Below are positions 54,093 to 61,038 of a DNA stretch of 64,000 bases, in pieces. A program made the position numbers and the translations under genes. Origin of the DNA: Catellatospora tritici (lineage in GTDB: Bacteria > Actinomycetota > Actinomycetes > Mycobacteriales > Micromonosporaceae); NCBI RefSeq assembly GCF_019083965.1, contig NZ_JAHRCY010000004.1:265236-329235 (forward strand), given 5' to 3'. The notes under the pieces are model-generated. The model was not told the origin of the DNA. It worked only from the letters and a program-made list of their open reading frames with translations, and made no database searches. Numbering within the stretch: the stretch's first letter is position 1; each line of letters begins with the position of its first letter.

Positions 54093-54171
54093 CCGGAACA
54101 CCGGCGGTGTGAACGGGATGTGAGCGTTCGCGCTCATGCCGGGCTAACGCCGACTGCGGTGAGCTGTGCTC

Positions 54172-54870
54172 ATGACCGAACTGCTGACCAGCCCGCCCGC
54201 GCCTGCCGTCGCCCAGTCACCGATGATCCTGCTGTCCGACCCGCGTATCGCGGCTGTTCCCCTGGGTGACAACGGCGAGTGCCTGGTCGACCTGCGTGAG
54301 GTGCCGGGACTGCTGGTGGATGGACGGCTGGCCGACGCGGCCGGGGCCTATGCCCACCTGCGCGAAGGCACCGTCGAGCGGCTGCTGCGGGCGCAGCGGA
54401 CCCTGCCCGGCGGGCTGCGGTTGCTCGTCATCGAGGCGTACCGGCCGCTGCGGCTGCAGACCGCCTACTTCGAGCAGTACCGCGAGCAGCTGCGCGAGGT
54501 CCGCCCCGACTGGGACGACGCCCGCCTGCACGTCGAAGCCAGCAAGTACGTCTCGCCGCCGCAGGTCGCCCCGCACAGCACCGGCGGCACCGTCGACCTG
54601 ACCCTGTGCACCGAGGACGGCGTCGAGCTCGACCTCGGCACCGAGGTCAACGCGACCCCGCTGGCCAGCCAGGACGCCTGCTTCACCGCGTCGCCTCGGG
54701 TGTCGGCGCAGGCCCGCCGCAACCGGGAGATCCTGTCCACCGCGCTGCGCGGAGCGGGACTGGTCAACTACCCCACCGAGTGGTGGCACTGGTCCTACGG
54801 CGACCGCTACTGGGCGCTCACCACCCGTGCCGAGCGCACCTGCTACGGACCGGTCGACCTGCCCCGGTAG
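54172..54870 (+). CDS. M15D (VanX-like) D-alanyl-D-alanine dipeptidase
   Basis: A 232-residue zinc dipeptidase candidate. It has the substrate-binding Arg in LLVIEAYRPL, the metal ligands in APHSTGGTVDLTL (the family's SxHxxGxAxD with substitutions) and the catalytic Glu plus third ligand His in PTEWWHWSYGDRYW. VanX-type enzymes hydrolyse D-Ala-D-Ala or other dipeptides; no vanH/vanA genes are near, so a resistance role is not implied. There is no signal peptide, so it is cytoplasmic. ATG 54172 is preceded by a weak GGTGAG; an in-frame GTG at 54166 is an alternative. A 6-bp inverted repeat TGAGCG-N4-CGCTCA (54121-54136) lies just upstream. Confidence 0.85.
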   Translation: MTELLTSPPAPAVAQSPMILLSDPRIAAVPLGDNGECLVDLREVPGLLVDGRLADAAGAYAHLREGTVERLLRAQRTLPGGLRLLVIEAYRPLRLQTAYFEQYREQLREVRPDWDDARLHVEASKYVSPPQVAPHSTGGTVDLTLCTEDGVELDLGTEVNATPLASQDACFTASPRVSAQARRNREILSTALRGAGLVNYPTEWWHWSYGDRYWALTTRAERTCYGPVDLPR

Positions 54871-54928
54871 CGGCGGCGTCGCCCCACGCGGTGGTGTCTA
54901 CGCCGCCGCAAACGGGTATCAGTAGAGG

Positions 54929-55594
54929 ATGACCACGTTCGTACTGATTCACGGGGCCGGAGACGTCGGCTGGTACTGGCACCTGGTGGAGGCCGAGTTG
55001 CGCGCCCGGGGCCACGACACCGTGGCACCGGACCTGCCCTGCGAGGACGACAGCGCCGGTCTGCCGGAGTACGCCGACACGGTCGCGGCGGCGGTCGGCG
55101 ACCGCAGAGACCTGGTCGTGGTGGGGCAGTCGCTGGGCGGATTCACCGCCCCGCTGGTCTGCACCCGCCTGCCGGTACGCCAGCTCGTCCTGGTGGCACC
55201 GATGATCCCCGCACCCGCGGAGGCACCCGCCGAATACTGGACCGCCACCGAGTACGCCCGCCAGGCGCACGAGCAGTACGACGACCCGATCGACCTCTTC
55301 TACCACGACGTGCCGGCGCAACTGGCCGCCGAGGCGTTGCGCCGCGGCCGGACCCAGTCCGAGGCACGACTCGGTGAACCGACGCCGATGACGGTCTGGC
55401 CCGACGTGCCGACCCGGGTGCTGATCGGCCACCGGGACCGGATGTTCCCGCCCGCCTACCTGCGCCGCGTCGCCCAGGACCGTCTGGGCAGGACACCGGA
55501 CGAGATCGACACCGCGCACACCCCGGCCCTCAGCCGCCCCACCGAACTCGCCACCCGCCTCGACGAGTACGCCCGCCACGCGCACACCCACTGA
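54929..55594 (+). CDS. Alpha/beta hydrolase, esterase-like
   Basis: A 221-residue cytoplasmic protein of the compact alpha/beta hydrolase type. HGAGDVGWYWHLVEAELRAR begins with the oxyanion HG, the nucleophile elbow is VVGQSLGGFTA, an acid lies in IGHRDRMFPP and the base His in IDTAHTPALSRP. The size and motifs match the salicylate-esterase/hydroxynitrile-lyase-like group common in actinomycetes. The substrate is unknown. ATG 54929 is abutted by AGAGG, so the start signal is odd. Confidence 0.88.
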   Translation: MTTFVLIHGAGDVGWYWHLVEAELRARGHDTVAPDLPCEDDSAGLPEYADTVAAAVGDRRDLVVVGQSLGGFTAPLVCTRLPVRQLVLVAPMIPAPAEAPAEYWTATEYARQAHEQYDDPIDLFYHDVPAQLAAEALRRGRTQSEARLGEPTPMTVWPDVPTRVLIGHRDRMFPPAYLRRVAQDRLGRTPDEIDTAHTPALSRPTELATRLDEYARHAHTH

Positions 55595-55716
55595 TCCGGT
55601 CGACCCGGCCGTCGGATGTCCGAATGCCGTCGCGTCGTTGCCCCCGCGTGGGCGCGGTGACACAGTGCGGTGGCCCCGCGTATGAGCGGGGATCGCGGTA
55701 GGACGGTGGAGGAACA

Positions 55717-56319
55717 GTGAGTTTTGTCAGGGATGAGGGCGGCGGCGGGTCCACCGACTTCACGGCCGCGCTGCGGGCCGGGGGCTACGGGTTGCCCGAT
55801 CCTTCGACCGCCGGGCATGGCCACAGCCACGGCACGAACGGGGTGTCGTCGTCGGTGCGCACGGCCGTGCACAACGGGCACGAGATCCGCATCGAGACGA
55901 CGTACGCGATCACGATCGACGGCAAACCGCTGGAGGGCGGCCTGGAGGTGTTGGACAACGGCGCCGTGCACTACCACGGCCTGCCGCAGTACGCGCTGCC
56001 GTCGGCGATCGACCTGTGCAAGCGGGTCCTGGACTACTTCGGCACCCAGCCCCCGGCCATAGACGAGCTGGGCTGCCTGGTCGGCGAGCACAGCGACTGC
56101 TGCGCCTGCCCTCCGGGCGAGACCCACGCCGACGGACACGAGCACGCCGACGGACACGAGCACGCTGACGGACACGAGCACGCCGAGGGCCACGACCACG
56201 CCGACGGACACGACCACGCCGAGGGCCACGAGCACGCCGCACCGCAGCCCCAGGTGGAGCAGCACGACCACGAGCACGAGCACGAGCACGGCCACGAGCA
56301 TGGGGAGGACCACCGGTGA
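55717..56319 (+). CDS. Tyrosinase caddie (MelC1-like) with His-rich repeat tail
   Basis: A 200-residue protein encoded directly before a tyrosinase. The middle (about 45-110) resembles MelC1 copper chaperones: RTAVHNGHEIRIETTYAITI, DGKPLEGGLEVLDNGAVHYH, then SAIDLCKRVLDYF. It has a CCACPP cysteine cluster and a tail of six to seven repeats of the type HADGHEHADGHEHADGHEH, ending HEHEHEHGHEHGE. These should bind copper for transfer to the tyrosinase. Unlike classical MelC1 there is no Sec or Tat signal peptide at the N-terminus. The start is GTG 55717 with GGAGG upstream. The stop overlaps the tyrosinase start (GTGA). Confidence 0.75.
   Translation: MSFVRDEGGGGSTDFTAALRAGGYGLPDPSTAGHGHSHGTNGVSSSVRTAVHNGHEIRIETTYAITIDGKPLEGGLEVLDNGAVHYHGLPQYALPSAIDLCKRVLDYFGTQPPAIDELGCLVGEHSDCCACPPGETHADGHEHADGHEHADGHEHAEGHDHADGHDHAEGHEHAAPQPQVEQHDHEHEHEHGHEHGEDHR
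56121..56300 (+). repeat. Short tandem repeats encoding the His-rich tail
   Basis: Units of about 18 nt (GCCGACGGACACGAGCAC and close variants) are repeated from about 56127 to 56244, then shorter GAGCAC units to 56300. Near-identity of the first copies suggests slippage-driven expansion. Confidence 0.8.
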
Positions 56320-57308
56320 CCGCCGTACGCGCCAACATCCAGACCTCCGACAGCGCCCGGCAGAAGTTCCTGGCCGGGGTCGTCGCGCTCAACGCCGAGC
56401 AGTCCGGCTACACCACCTCTCAGCTCAACCAGCTGCTCGCGCCGTCCATCCCGGGCTTCCGCCTGTACGGCGTGGACCAGCAGCTGACCACCTGGGACCT
56501 GTTCGTGCTGTGGCACTTCGTGTCCATGCAGATGCCCAGCAACCCGTCGCGGCCCATGCGCAACCTGGCCCACGGCGGCCCGATCTTCCTGCCCTGGCAC
56601 CGGATGTTCCTGCTGCGCCTGGAGCAGCAGCTCCAGCGGGTCACCGGCGACGCCGAGGCCGGGCTGCCGTACTGGGACTGGACCGCCGACGGCGGCCTGC
56701 CAGCCGAGCAGCAGCACGCCAGCTCGCTGTGGGGCGAGGCGGGCCTGGGCGAGTCGCGCGGTGACGTGGTCAGCGGCGCGCTGAGCCCGTTCCGGGTGCG
56801 GCTGGTCGGCCACGGCACGCAGTTGTGGTCGATCGCGCCCCGGCCGCTGCAGCGCGCGGCGGGCACCGACGCCGGGGTGCCGGGCCTGCCCACCCCCGAC
56901 GACGCCAAGTGGGCGCTGGAGGAGAACCTCGCCTACGACAGCCTGCCCTGGGACGTCAGTTCCGACGGGTTCCGCAACCGGGTGGAGGGGTGGATCGACC
57001 CGCGCCGTCCGCAGCAGGCGGGCAGTCCGCAGATGCACAACCGGGTGCACGTGTGGGTCGGCGGGGACATGGGGCCGGGCAGCTCGCCCAACGACCCGCT
57101 GTTCTACCTCAACCACTGCAACATCGACCGGCTGTGGGAGGCGTGGCTGGCCCGGGGCGGCCGCGTGTACCTGCCGGGCGCGAGCGACGAACAGGTGCCG
57201 TCGGGTCAGGGGCTCAACGACACCATGGTGACGCTGCTGGGGGAGCCGCTGCGCCCGGCCGACGTGCTGGACGCGTCGGCCTGGTACAGCTACGACACCA
57301 CGGCCTAG
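56316..57308 (+). CDS. Tyrosinase-family copper oxidase (MelC2-like)
   Basis: A 330-residue type-3 copper protein that oxidises phenols to quinones. CuA ligands lie in VLWHFVSMQM, LAHGGPIFLPWHRMFLLRLE (HGGP and WHRMF); CuB ligands in SPQMHNRVHVWVGGDM and NDPLFYLNHCNIDRLWEAW. It also has PYWDWTADGG. All six histidines are present. The absence of its own signal peptide matches MelC2, which is normally exported through MelC1; the partner here also lacks one, so this pair may act inside the cell. The start is GTG 56316 after GGGGAGG, overlapping the caddie stop. Confidence 0.92.
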   Translation: MTAVRANIQTSDSARQKFLAGVVALNAEQSGYTTSQLNQLLAPSIPGFRLYGVDQQLTTWDLFVLWHFVSMQMPSNPSRPMRNLAHGGPIFLPWHRMFLLRLEQQLQRVTGDAEAGLPYWDWTADGGLPAEQQHASSLWGEAGLGESRGDVVSGALSPFRVRLVGHGTQLWSIAPRPLQRAAGTDAGVPGLPTPDDAKWALEENLAYDSLPWDVSSDGFRNRVEGWIDPRRPQQAGSPQMHNRVHVWVGGDMGPGSSPNDPLFYLNHCNIDRLWEAWLARGGRVYLPGASDEQVPSGQGLNDTMVTLLGEPLRPADVLDASAWYSYDTTA

Positions 57309-57320
57309 CGTTCCGCCTCC

Positions 57321-57365
57321 GAGCGGGCCGTACCGGAAGCACTGTGCTTCCGGTACGGCCCGCTC
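57321..57365. terminator. 21-bp hairpin terminator after tyrosinase
   Basis: Arms 57321-57341 and 57345-57365 are exact complements over 21 bp (core GAGCGGGCCGTACCGGAAGC) with a 3-nt loop, 13 nt beyond the stop codon. Confidence 0.88.
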
Positions 57366-57431
57366 GCGCGTTCTCTACGGGAGCGTCTCGTCGAGGGGAC
57401 AGGGTGCGCCGATATAGCATTCACCGTCATA

Positions 57432-57590
57432 CCATTGCAACGCTCAGTGCGATTTTCGTTGCATTAAGATCAAGGTAGTTGCAACGAAAATATCAAATCT
57501 AGCTGGAGAAACACGGCATTTCAGCAACGAACGTGTTGCTAGATTATTGAAGGCAACGTAGCGTTTCCGTTATCAGAAACAACGAGAGCG
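57432..57590. promoter_or_regulatory. AT-rich region with repeated GCAACG/CGTTGC half-sites
   Basis: This stretch is unusually AT-rich for the window. TTGCAACG is at 57435-57442, CGTTGCA at 57457-57463, the palindrome GTTGCAAC at 57478-57485, AGCAAC-N6-GTTGCT at 57523-57540 and GCAACG at 57553-57558. The regular recurrence upstream of the hydrolase at 57601 suggests multiple binding sites for one regulator. Confidence 0.5.
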
Positions 57591-57600
57591 GGAGTGCGCG

Positions 57601-58410
57601 ATGCGGAACATGTGGACCGGCATGGTCGAGATCGACGACACGGCCCTGGCCGTCACCGACCCCGGAGGTGACGGCCTGCCCGTGGTGTACCTGAACGGCC
57701 AGTTCGCCACCCAGGGTTACTGGCGGCGAGTCATCGCCGAACTGGGGCCGGGATGGCGGCACATCACCTACGACGAGCGGGCGCGCGGCAGGAGGTCGAA
57801 GACCTCGGCGGACTACTCCTTCGAGGCCGCCGTCCGGGATGTCGACGCAGTGCTCGCGGCCAGGGGAGTGGACCGGGCACTGGTGGTGGGCTGGTCGTAC
57901 GGGGCGGTCGTGGCGGCGCACTGGGCCGACCGGAACCCGGAGCGGACCGTGGGCGCGGTCATGGTGGACGGCGCGTTCCCCCACGACTGGCTCGACGAGG
58001 CCATGGAGCAGCGGATCCGCATGCTGTTCAAGCGGATCGGCTGGTTCTCGCCGCTGCTGCGCCCGACCGGCCTGGTCCCGCGGATGACCGCCGCGCAGCA
58101 GGCTGAGAGCAACATCGAGCTCGGCAAGCTCTCCCGCGAGAGCGCGCTGGGCCCGGTGCTGGACGCCATCGCCGTCCCGGCGCGATATGTAATCGCCTCG
58201 GGCACCTCCTTCGGCAGCCGCAGTGACGAGCAGGAGCGGATCCGCGCGAGCCTCGACCGGGTGACCGTTCGCAACCCGAACATCGCGATCAGTGCGAAGG
58301 TCGCCAGTAATCACGGCGCGATCCTGCGCAAGGACGCCTCGGCCATCGCCGCGGCGGTGCGCGAGGTCGGCGCTCTGGACGGGAAGGGCGTGGCTCGGCC
58401 GCAGAACTGA
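57601..58410 (+). CDS. Alpha/beta hydrolase
   Basis: A 269-residue cytoplasmic hydrolase. The core is VVYLNGQFATQGYWRRVIAE, then TYDERARGRRSKTSADYSFE, nucleophile elbow VVGWSYGAVVAAHWA, and base in KVASNHGAILRKDASAI. Together these give Ser, Asp and His. It is similar to haloperoxidase/lactonase-type hydrolases, but the substrate is not evident. ATG 57601 follows GGGAG. It is preceded by the AT-rich half-site cluster, so it is probably under tight control, and followed by a hairpin terminator. Confidence 0.88.
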   Translation: MRNMWTGMVEIDDTALAVTDPGGDGLPVVYLNGQFATQGYWRRVIAELGPGWRHITYDERARGRRSKTSADYSFEAAVRDVDAVLAARGVDRALVVGWSYGAVVAAHWADRNPERTVGAVMVDGAFPHDWLDEAMEQRIRMLFKRIGWFSPLLRPTGLVPRMTAAQQAESNIELGKLSRESALGPVLDAIAVPARYVIASGTSFGSRSDEQERIRASLDRVTVRNPNIAISAKVASNHGAILRKDASAIAAAVREVGALDGKGVARPQN

Positions 58411-58430
58411 CGGTCGACAGCTCGTGTGGA

Positions 58431-58464
58431 CGTGGGGCGGACGCCTGTCGGTGTCCGCCCCACG
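58431..58464. terminator. Hairpin terminator after alpha/beta hydrolase
   Basis: Arms 58431-58442 (CGTGGGGCGGAC) and 58453-58464 are exact complements with a 10-nt loop. Confidence 0.75.
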
Positions 58465-58493
58465 CGTGTCGGAGCGCGACGGACGTCACGGTC

Positions 58494-58521
58494 GACGATA
58501 CCCCCCGGGGGTACTATCGTC
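58494..58521 (+). promoter_or_regulatory. CsoR-like copper operator overlapping a promoter
   Basis: GACGATA at 58494-58500 and its complement TATCGTC at 58515-58521 flank a TACCCCCC-GGGGGTA core (58499-58513). This is the C-tract/G-tract shape of CsoR/RcnR-family operators. TACTAT at 58512-58517 would be the -10 hexamer. It lies upstream of the copper-ATPase remnant. Confidence 0.6.
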
Positions 58522-58603
58522 GGGTCGACGGCGCGGTGGCGCGCCGGACGGGACTTTTCGGGGTACCGTCACAAATGATGATCATGGTCAGTGAGGTGCG
58601 ACG

Positions 58604-58883
58604 ATGACACACCAGCACGCGGCCCACGGTCCGGCCTCCGTTGATCACGGCCATCACGCCGGGCACGACGATCAAGCAGAACCTGTTCTGGGCCGCGATC
58701 TACAACCTGCTCGCCATCCCGGTGGCGGCGGGAGTGCTCTACCCGAGCCTGGGCCTGCTGCCGCAACCGCAGTGGGCGGCCCTGCTCATGAGCGCGTCAA
58801 CCATCATCGTCATCTTCAACGCGCTGCTGCTGCGCCGCCACAACCCGCCCGCCCGGCCCGCCGCCGCACCGGCCGCAGGCTGA
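58604..58883 (+). pseudogene. Deletion remnant of a copper-type P-type ATPase
   Basis: From ATG 58604 (RBS GTGAGGTG) the first 20 or so codons read MTHQHAAHGPASVDHGHHAG, like the His-rich N-terminus of copper-exporting ATPases. After about 58665 a different frame, open from 58641 to 58883, reads TTIKQNLFWAAIYNLLAIPV followed by AAGVLYPSLG and LMSASTIIVIFNALLLRRHN. These are the final two transmembrane helices of a heavy-metal P-type ATPase. The actuator, nucleotide-binding and CPx metal-site regions (roughly 600 codons) are missing, and the two ends are out of frame. This fits an internal deletion that kept promoter and tail. A translated 80-residue membrane peptide from the second frame (TTG 58641) cannot be excluded. 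Confidence 0.7.
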
Positions 58884-58920
58884 CGGCCGAGCGCGGCGGC
58901 GCCTCCGATAGGGTCGGCGC

Positions 58921-59403
58921 GTGCGACTGCAGCAGCTCGGGGCCGAGCACCTGGCCGCCGTCCTCGAGTTCGAGACGGTCAACCGCGCGCACTTCGCGGC
59001 CACGATCGCCGACCGGGGCGACGAGTTCTTCGCCGACTATCCCGCCCGCCACCAGGCGCTGCTGCGCATGCAGGTGGCGGGCACCGACCTGTTCCACGTG
59101 CTGATGACCGACGAGGGCGCGGTCGCGGGTCGGGTCAACCTGGTCGACATCAGCGACGGGGAGGCGGAGCTCGGCTACCGCGTCGGCCGCGACTTCGCCG
59201 GTCGAGGCCTGGCCACCCGGTCCGTCGGCCAGGTGTGCGAGCTCGCGGAAACCGTGTACGGCCTCAGCCGCCTGCGGGCCGAGACCGCGTTGACCAATCA
59301 CGCCTCTCGCAAGGTGCTGCTGCACAACGGGTTCGGCCTCGTCGCCGCCACCGGCACCAGCCTTTTGTTCCGTCTTGAGCTGCGGCGGCGCACTCGGCCC
59401 TGA
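58921..59403 (+). CDS. GNAT-family N-acetyltransferase (RimJ/RimL-like)
   Basis: A 160-residue protein that should transfer an acetyl group from acetyl-CoA to an amine, possibly a protein N-terminus. It begins RLQQLGAEHLAAVLEFETVN and has the acetyl-CoA-binding strand-helix AELGYRVGRDFAGRGLATRS (Q/RxxGxG/A-like RDFAGRGLA), then LSRLRAETALTNHASRKVLL and HNGFGLVA typical of RimJ/RimL. GTG 58921 has TAGGGT exactly six bases upstream and no ribosome binding site, so it is probably leaderless. Confidence 0.88.
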   Translation: MRLQQLGAEHLAAVLEFETVNRAHFAATIADRGDEFFADYPARHQALLRMQVAGTDLFHVLMTDEGAVAGRVNLVDISDGEAELGYRVGRDFAGRGLATRSVGQVCELAETVYGLSRLRAETALTNHASRKVLLHNGFGLVAATGTSLLFRLELRRRTRP

Positions 59404-59491
59404 CCGTGCTGGGCGGGGTCCGCGACGGTTGAACATAGAGATCAATGAGCGTATGGTGCACTCTCTGTCTCAATCGGGGAGGTTTTCCACG

Positions 59492-60691
59492 GTGTCCATA
59501 CGCAACAGGGTCTTTGTCGGGCTGGTGGCGGGGGCGACGCTCGTGGCCACGCTGGTGACCGCACCCAGCGCCCAGGCCGCGGCCGCACCGACCACACTGC
59601 CCAACAGCCAGTTCACCCTGGCCGCCAACTACCACCAGTACGACGCCCTCAACACCGCGCTCGTCGGCATCCTGGGCACGGCGGCGGTGCACACGGTCAT
59701 GGACAACGCCAACCACGACCGCACCGGCATCACCGACTCTCTCGGCATCGCCGGCTACAACGGCGGCTTCAAGTTCGACTCGGGTGACGACGGCGACTGC
59801 GCGAACTACCCGCAGGGCATCACCACCAGCCGCGACGCGGTCGGCACCGCCAACAGCGGCAACTACGACGGCCACCAGTTGGTCGTGGTCAGCTGGTACA
59901 CCAAGGACAGCTGCGGCGGGGCGCAGGAGCGCAGCCGGATCACGCTGGTCGACTGGGACGCCACGTACCCGAACAAGTACCGCAAGGTGCTGCTGGTCGA
60001 GCCGACCGGCACCACGGCGGCGCCGAACTTCCGCGACATCCCGATCCACGCGGGCGGCGTGTCCTGGTACGGCGACTACCTGTACGTCGCCGACACCGGC
60101 CGGGGCATGCGGGTGTTCGACATGCGCAAGATCCTCAAGACCGACACCGGCGGCACCGCCGACCAGATCGGCCGGGTGAACGCCACCACCTACTACGCCC
60201 ACAACTACGCCTACGTGCTGCCGCAGATCGGCACGATCACCGCGAGCACCGCCTCGGGCGTCACGGCGCTGGCCTGGTCGTCGATCTCGCTGGACCGGGT
60301 GAGCAAGTCGATCGTGATGACCGAGTACACCTGCCAGTCCGGCTGCACCGACTACCCGAACCGGGCGCCGCGGGCGATCCGGTTCCCGTTCGCCTCGGGC
60401 GCGACCACGTTCGCCGCGTCCACCACCGCGTCGCAGGCGCTGCAGCTGCCCTGGTACAAGCTCAACGGCGTCGCCTCGCACAACAACCGCTGGTGGTTCA
60501 ACTCCTCCGGGTCCAAGCAGCTCTACTACTGGACCCCGGCTGACGGTTCGCGCACCTTCGCCTGGGTCGGCGGCGGCGAGAGCATCAGCTACTGGGAGGA
60601 CGACACCAATCCCGACCTGCTGTGGTCACTGCAGGAGACGGTCGGCCACCGCAACGTCTTCAACGTGCTGCAGGCGAGTTACGGCGCCTGA
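59492..60691 (+). CDS. Secreted protein of unknown function
   Basis: A 399-residue exported protein. The signal peptide (SIRNRVFVGLVAGATLVATL) ends near AQA-AA. The mature part has repeated strand-turn motifs (QLVVVSWYTKDS, RITLVDWDATYPNKYRKVLL, GVSWYGDYLYVADTGRGMRV, WYKLNGVASHNNRWWFNSSG). They read as blades of a beta-propeller that may bind a ligand outside the cell. I recognise no catalytic motif. The start is GTG 59492, with GGGGAGG 9 nt upstream. A longer reading with an upstream ATG would put the signal peptide too far inside. A hairpin terminator follows. Confidence 0.75.
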   Translation: MSIRNRVFVGLVAGATLVATLVTAPSAQAAAAPTTLPNSQFTLAANYHQYDALNTALVGILGTAAVHTVMDNANHDRTGITDSLGIAGYNGGFKFDSGDDGDCANYPQGITTSRDAVGTANSGNYDGHQLVVVSWYTKDSCGGAQERSRITLVDWDATYPNKYRKVLLVEPTGTTAAPNFRDIPIHAGGVSWYGDYLYVADTGRGMRVFDMRKILKTDTGGTADQIGRVNATTYYAHNYAYVLPQIGTITASTASGVTALAWSSISLDRVSKSIVMTEYTCQSGCTDYPNRAPRAIRFPFASGATTFAASTTASQALQLPWYKLNGVASHNNRWWFNSSGSKQLYYWTPADGSRTFAWVGGGESISYWEDDTNPDLLWSLQETVGHRNVFNVLQASYGA

Positions 60692-60707
60692 CCGCAACCG
60701 TCGTGAG

Positions 60708-60739
60708 GGGGCGGGCATGCCTACGGGCATGTCCGCCCC
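60708..60739. terminator. Hairpin terminator after secreted propeller-like protein
   Basis: Arms 60708-60721 (GGGGCGGGCATGCC) and 60726-60739 pair over 14 bp with one G-U and a 4-nt loop. Confidence 0.75.
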
Positions 60740-60870
60740 ACGCTGTTCAGGTGAGGGGCAAGAAAGAAAACTTCATACGAAGAAACCACTATGACAACTA
60801 TCGACATAGATGGGCGTCGCGCCGTATCGTGCTGGCACCGGTTCCACACCTCCCTCGCAAAAGGAGTGCC

Positions 60871-61038
60871 ATGAACCCAAGCCCACCCCGTCAGCTGCCA
60901 CGCCGCGCCTTCCTCGGCATGCCGGTGCTCGTCGCCGCAGCCGTGACCGTGGCGCCGCAGGCCGCGAACGCCGCGACCGCCGCCGCCGCCAAGCCTCGCG
61001 TCGTGGAGTGCGCCGCCGACCTGATGACGGAGTCCTGA
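60871..61038 (+). CDS. Tat-type signal-peptide ORF directly before the amidase
   Basis: A 55-residue ORF with an excellent start (AAGGAG 4 nt before ATG 60871). It reads MNPSPPRQLPRRAFLGMPVL with a twin-arginine motif, a hydrophobic core and an ANA-AT cleavage site, then about 20 residues (KPRVVECAADLMTES) and TGA at 61036-61038. Its stop overlaps the amidase ATG as TGATG. The most likely explanation is that it once formed (or still forms, by frameshifting) the export signal of the amidase; a separate tiny exported protein is the alternative. An A-rich leader precedes it. Confidence 0.6.
   Translation: MNPSPPRQLPRRAFLGMPVLVAAAVTVAPQAANAATAAAAKPRVVECAADLMTES

Noticed and set aside
54172..54870. 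Vancomycin resistance determinant
   Set aside because: VanX-like dipeptidases are common in actinomycetes and no vanH, vanA or regulatory genes accompany it.
56121..56300. CRISPR-like array
   Set aside because: The repeats are contiguous, in frame and encode His-rich peptide units; there are no spacers.
58604..59104. 166-residue His-rich ORF continuing past the ATPase remnant
   Set aside because: Only the first 20 or so codons look natural; the rest is out of frame with the recognisable transmembrane tail and overlaps the GNAT gene.
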